A stretch of DNA of 7,571 bases from Clostridiales bacterium (GTDB taxonomy: Bacteria > Bacillota > Clostridia > Peptostreptococcales > Anaerovoracaceae): positions 1 through 7,571 of the forward strand of contig JAAZLU010000084.1 of NCBI GenBank assembly GCA_012799165.1, given 5' to 3'. Numbering within the stretch: the stretch's first letter is position 1; every line of letters starts with the position of its first letter. A program made the position numbers and the translations under genes. The notes under the pieces were generated by a model. The model made no database searches. It had not been told where the DNA came from and saw only the letters and a list, made by a program, of their open reading frames with translations. Shown here one piece after another: positions 4,920 through 7,571 of the stretch.

Positions 4920-5939
4920 ATGACTTACAAGGAACTTATGGATAAAGCCAGGCCGCAGATGGGGCCTATATGTAAGGCTTGTTATGTATGCGACGGCAGG
5001 GCCTGCGGAAACAACATGCCGGGACCCGGCTGCAAGCCTCCCGGAAATGTTGCGAACCGCAATTATCAAAAGTGGCAGGAAATCTGCGTTAACATGGACA
5101 CTATATGCGGTAACGAAGAGCCCGACTGCGAGTGCGAGTTTTTCGGGAAAAAGCTCAAAATGCCGGTAATGGCCGCTCCCTTGGCCGGCATGAGGCTTCA
5201 TTACGGCGATAAGCACAGCGATCCTAGTTACAGTCAGGCTTTGGTAAAGGCTTGTTTTAACAACGGCATAATGGGATTTGTCGGGGATAACGGTAATTTC
5301 GATATCTTCAAGGGCATGCTCGAGGCTATGCCGGAAATAGGAGGATTTGCCGTGCCGACCATAAAGCCCTGGCACAAGCAGGCGGTCTACGAAAGGATAG
5401 AGCTCGCAATTAAATACGGGGCACCGGCAATAGCCATGGATATAGACGGGGCGGGACTTCCCTTTTTAAAGCAATACAATTTGGATGCGGGCTCCAAGAC
5501 CGTGGAGGAGCTTAGGGAAATAATCGACTATGCGGGAAAGCCCTTCATAATAAAGGGAATAATGACCCCAGTGGCTGCGGAAAAGGCGATAGAAGCTGGA
5601 GCTGCCGCCATCGTCGTATCGAATCACGGAGGAAGGGTCTTGGGCGGTCTTCCGTCCACCTGCGAGGTTTTGCCGGGCATAGTGAAGCAGGTTGCGGGAA
5701 GGATAAAGGTGATAATCGACGGTGGTATAAGGTCTGGCTTGGATGTCTTTAGGGCTATCGCTTTGGGCGCGGACTTTGTGCTTATAGGAAGGCCTGTCGC
5801 AACTGCGCTCTTCGGAGACGATGAAGCCGGCTTAAAGCTTTATCTCGATAAAATTGAAGCGGAACTCAAATATGTCATGACAATGACGGGCTGCAAGAAA
5901 TTATCCGACATAGACGGAAGCAAGATATTCGGCGCGTAG
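4920..5939 (+). CDS. FMN-dependent alpha-hydroxy-acid oxidizing protein with Cys-rich N-terminus
   Basis: A 339-residue TIM-barrel flavoprotein of the lactate/glycolate oxidase (LldD, GOX) family, which oxidises an L-2-hydroxy acid to the 2-oxo acid. Recognisable active-site parts: PVMAAPLAG (82-90), Asp174 in AMDIDGAG, Lys212 in IIKGI, catalytic His236 and Arg239 in SNHGGR, and FMN-phosphate sites DGGIR (267-271) and GRP (290-292). The first 72 residues hold nine Cys (18, 21, 24, 29, 38, 56, 63, 70, 72), beginning CxxCxxCxxxxC; this is absent from classical GOX and looks like a metal or Fe-S site. I recall similar N-termini in clostridial homologues, but the cofactor is my inference. The gene lacks its own ribosome binding site at 4920 and probably depends on a leader ORF. 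No promoter or terminator is clear between it and the isomerase gene, so it may be co-transcribed. The true substrate is unknown. Confidence 0.88.
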   Translation: MTYKELMDKARPQMGPICKACYVCDGRACGNNMPGPGCKPPGNVANRNYQKWQEICVNMDTICGNEEPDCECEFFGKKLKMPVMAAPLAGMRLHYGDKHSDPSYSQALVKACFNNGIMGFVGDNGNFDIFKGMLEAMPEIGGFAVPTIKPWHKQAVYERIELAIKYGAPAIAMDIDGAGLPFLKQYNLDAGSKTVEELREIIDYAGKPFIIKGIMTPVAAEKAIEAGAAAIVVSNHGGRVLGGLPSTCEVLPGIVKQVAGRIKVIIDGGIRSGLDVFRAIALGADFVLIGRPVATALFGDDEAGLKLYLDKIEAELKYVMTMTGCKKLSDIDGSKIFGA

Positions 5940-5987
5940 TGTCTAAGATTTCAGAGGAAGCGAAAAGATTTTTTTAAATAATCAGAT

Positions 5988-6020
5988 AAAGGCGGCGTCG
6001 AAATTTCAGCGCTGCCTTTT
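5988..6020. terminator. Convergent terminator between the FMN enzyme and exporter genes
   Basis: AAAGGCGGCG (5988-5997) pairs with CGCTGCCTTT (6010-6019) over 10 bp with one G-T pair and a 12-nt loop. On the + strand the stem is followed by TTTT then a T-rich stretch; on the minus strand by TTTATC and a T-rich stretch. The 3' arm lies inside the last codons of the minus-strand gene. It probably works in both directions, though the U-tracts are imperfect. A separate T7 run at about 5969-5975 has only a 4-bp stem before it. Confidence 0.65.
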
Positions 6021-6461
6021 CAATGCATTTCTTTCTTTGAGCGCTGTAAATTCGCGCTTCAAAGACATGGAAACGGCTATGCCGCAGGCTATGGAGATTG
6101 CTGTAATTGCTGCTTCTGCACCCTTTTGCGCCGCAAGATCTACATCGTTTTGAACCAGATAGAGCATGGCGTAGTAGAGTGAATATCCGGGAACCAAGGG
6201 AATTATGCCGGGTATGGTAAAGAGGCTCGAAGGATTTTTTGTGCGGGCCGCGAAAAATTCCGCCGTCAGGCCGACCGCGATGGAGCCTGCGATAGCGGCC
6301 ACTATCAGCCCGCCTCCGCTCTGAATTATCAGCAGGTAGGGGAGAATAGCAGCCACGCCGCTTACTCCGGCGCAAGCAATCAGCTTTCTGGGCATATTGA
6401 ACATGACTGAAAAGCCCGCAGCGCAGAAAAATCCGGCAATCAGTTTAAATATCATATCCAT
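6006..6461 (-). CDS. Threonine/serine exporter family protein, small subunit (ThrE C-terminal half)
   Basis: A 151-residue, almost wholly hydrophobic protein with about five predicted TM helices (roughly 3-20, 27-46, 50-72, 80-104 and 116-132) and a basic C-terminal tail. The segment TIPGIIPLVPGYSLYYAM (about 82-99) is typical of the C-terminal domain of ThrE-type amino acid exporters (the ThrE_2/DUF3815 group). In Corynebacterium ThrE both domains are in one chain; in many Firmicutes they are separate genes, as here. Its ATG overlaps the stop of the upstream gene as TGATG, so the two are translationally coupled and should form one membrane complex. The transported compound is inferred from the family only. 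Confidence 0.87.
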   Translation of the reverse strand: MDMIFKLIAGFFCAAGFSVMFNMPRKLIACAGVSGVAAILPYLLIIQSGGGLIVAAIAGSIAVGLTAEFFAARTKNPSSLFTIPGIIPLVPGYSLYYAMLYLVQNDVDLAAQKGAEAAITAISIACGIAVSMSLKREFTALKERNALKRQR

Positions 6462-7288
6462 CAGACCACCATCCTCAATAAGATGCCGACGCCGAAAGCG
6501 AGACCTATGGCTACAAATACAGCTTCCATAATCTTTGCATTTCCCGCCACCAGGTCTCCCGATATTATATCTCTTATCCCCGTCGTTATCGCTACTCCCG
6601 GGACCAGAGTCATAAGGGGGCCTATAATGACGAGGTTTATGTCGCAGTTCAAGCCGATTATCCCGGCGAGTTTTACAAAGCTGTATCCCAGTAGTCCTGC
6701 TATAAATCCTCCTATGACATTTTTAATGAAGAAGCTAAAGCCGAGTCTGGAAAGGGCATTAAAGCACAGGACGGTAAAGCCCGAGGCTAAGAAGGAAACG
6801 ACAAACTCCACGATGCCTCCGTCGAACAAAAAGATGAAGAAGCCTCCGCCTGCGCAGGCGCCGAGCCAGGACCAGAACATATTAAATTTAGGGGTATCCG
6901 ATATTTTGTCCAGCTCTTCCTTTGCTTTCTCCAGACCGTAAACCCCGGAGCTGAAATCGCGGGAAATTTGATTCAAGGCCTGAAAGCGTTCCAGGTCGAT
7001 ATTCGTTTCTTTAATCCGCTCGAATATGTTCATCTTTTCGCCGTTTATCTCGCAGGATATGAAAACGGCCGTGGGTATGACGAATACATCCACATGGCGG
7101 GCATCTTGAGATTTCAGGACTCTAGAGACGCTGTCTTCGACGCGGTAAGTCTCGGCTCCGGCTTGGAGCATTCGCTTTCCGAGGGTAATCGCAAATATGA
7201 GAATTTCTTCGTTATCGTATGTGCTGATATTTTGAGTTTCTTTGCTTGTCATATCTGTGTTTTCCTGAATCTTCGCTTCTGGGCTCAT
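6461..7288 (-). CDS. Threonine/serine exporter family protein, large subunit (ThrE N-terminal half)
   Basis: The ThrE domain (DUF1212 type) partner of the small subunit. A cytoplasmic N-terminal part holds the family signatures LQAGAETYRVEDSV and VDVFVIPTAVFIS, and a linker leads to about five TM helices. These include the segment GPLMTLVPGVAITTGIRD, which mirrors the PGIIPLVPG segment of the small subunit. The acidic/charged N-terminal region of the family is thought to contribute to transport. The start is unclear. ATG at 7288 (275 residues) is used here. TTG at 7306 is in frame but unsupported. ATG at 7252 (263 residues) has a weak AGGA 10 nt upstream and may be the real start. A TATAAT on this strand (7408-7403) lies within the intergenic region but has no clear -35. 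Confidence 0.87.
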   Translation of the reverse strand: MSPEAKIQENTDMTSKETQNISTYDNEEILIFAITLGKRMLQAGAETYRVEDSVSRVLKSQDARHVDVFVIPTAVFISCEINGEKMNIFERIKETNIDLERFQALNQISRDFSSGVYGLEKAKEELDKISDTPKFNMFWSWLGACAGGGFFIFLFDGGIVEFVVSFLASGFTVLCFNALSRLGFSFFIKNVIGGFIAGLLGYSFVKLAGIIGLNCDINLVIIGPLMTLVPGVAITTGIRDIISGDLVAGNAKIMEAVFVAIGLAFGVGILLRMVV

Positions 7289-7378
7289 TTTAATAAGTCT
7301 AATCAAGTTTAACGCTTTATTATTACAAAAGCAAAGGCTATCTTCCGGATGGCGATTTGAGCTGCAAATAAAATGGCC

Positions 7379-7407
7379 TTGCTTTTTAAGGGAAGATATT
7401 GTATTAT
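7379..7407 (+). promoter_or_regulatory. Promoter of the tRNA-Val gene
   Basis: TTGCTT (7379-7384) and TATTAT (7402-7407) are separated by exactly 17 bp and match the sigma-70/sigma-A consensus in 4/6 and 5/6 positions. Transcription would start near 7414, eight bases before the mature tRNA. The 133-bp region 7289-7421 between the divergent exporter and tRNA genes holds nothing else that I recognise. Confidence 0.65.
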
Positions 7408-7421
7408 ATTTCTTGCACTTC

Positions 7422-7498
7422 GGGATATTAGCTCAGCTGGTTAGAGCGCCTGCTTGACGTGCAGGAGGTCACAGGTTCGAATCCTGTATAGCCCACCA
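7422..7498 (+). tRNA. tRNA-Val (anticodon GAC)
   Basis: A 77-nt cloverleaf with encoded CCA. D arm GCTC/GAGC with AGCTGGTTA loop; anticodon stem CCTGC/GCAGG with loop TTGACGT, anticodon GAC at 7456-7458, which reads GUC (and GUU) valine codons; variable loop AGGTC; T stem ACAGG/CCTGT with TTCGAAT loop. The acceptor stem is GGGATAT against ATAGCCC, which leaves one A-G mismatch at the fourth pair (7425 with 7490 or so); the other six pairs are standard. The discriminator base is A, as expected for valine. It has its own promoter and terminator and is a single-gene unit. Confidence 0.95.
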
Positions 7499-7507
7499 GA
7501 TTTCGAC

Positions 7508-7547
7508 AGGACCGCCGATGCAAATTTTTGCATCGGCGGTCCTTTTT
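7508..7547 (+). terminator. Strong intrinsic terminator of the tRNA-Val gene
   Basis: A perfect 16-bp stem, 7508-7523 with 7528-7543, with the loop ATTT and rich in GC at its base (AGGACCGCCG), is followed by TTTTT and CTTTG. It starts 10 nt after the CCA end. The 24 bases after it to the window end are AT-rich and hold nothing recognisable. Confidence 0.95.
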
Positions 7548-7571
7548 CTTTGATTTTAATTTTTGTGATCA

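Noticed and set aside
5940..5990. T7 run at about 5969-5975 as a terminator.
   Set aside because: The preceding stem is only about 4 bp (TTTC/GAAA). The 10-bp hairpin at 5988-6020 is the better candidate.
7422..7498. tRNA gene as an integration site for a mobile element.
   Set aside because: No integrase, direct repeat of the tRNA 3' end or foreign-looking sequence is seen; the terminator follows directly.

Overview
The window looks like a chromosomal segment of a low-to-mid GC Gram-positive anaerobe, probably class Clostridia. The signs are strong AGGAGG-type ribosome binding sites, a tRNA gene with encoded CCA, a threonine/serine exporter split into two genes, and an FMN-dependent hydroxy-acid enzyme with a cysteine-rich N-terminus. 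The lineage is an inference from gene content; there is no rRNA or other marker here. No phage, transposase or CRISPR locus is present.

Layout. Positions 1-133 hold two tandem copies of a ~71-bp element. Each has an invariant 33-bp half containing a small palindrome, then a hairpin that overlaps an extended -10 promoter. The second promoter sits directly in front of a membrane protein gene (140-1570) that joins six predicted TM helices to a 2-oxoacid dehydrogenase E2/CAT-like domain. A terminator-like hairpin (1571-1610) closes that unit. Then comes a tightly packed + strand operon: purine nucleoside phosphorylase (1624-2466), an MtaD-type MTA/SAH/adenosine deaminase (2469-3767, TTG start) and an MtnA-like sugar-phosphate isomerase (3764-4834). 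After an 85-bp gap holding an 11-codon leader ORF comes an FMN-dependent alpha-hydroxy-acid oxidizing protein (4920-5939). A hairpin at 5988-6020 separates it from two convergent, overlapping minus-strand genes for the two halves of a ThrE-type exporter (7288-6461 and 6461-6006). The right end carries a tRNA-Val(GAC) gene with its own promoter and a very strong terminator.

How the genes fit together. The PNP, MtaD and MtnA-like genes could form one pathway for 5'-methylthioadenosine (MTA): deamination to methylthioinosine, phosphorolysis to hypoxanthine and methylthioribose-1-phosphate, then isomerisation to methylthioribulose-1-phosphate. In support, the PNP keeps the 6-oxopurine residues (Glu195, Asn237) but has Gly249 where the usual 5'-hydroxyl-binding His is expected, which would leave room for a 5'-methylthio group. 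Against a simple reading, the isomerase lacks the RGAPA phosphate-site motif, and no aldolase or dehydratase for the next step is in the window. The best leads are this purine/MTA cluster, the leader peptide with hairpin before the FMN enzyme, the promoter-bearing tandem repeat, and the His-less E2-like membrane protein.
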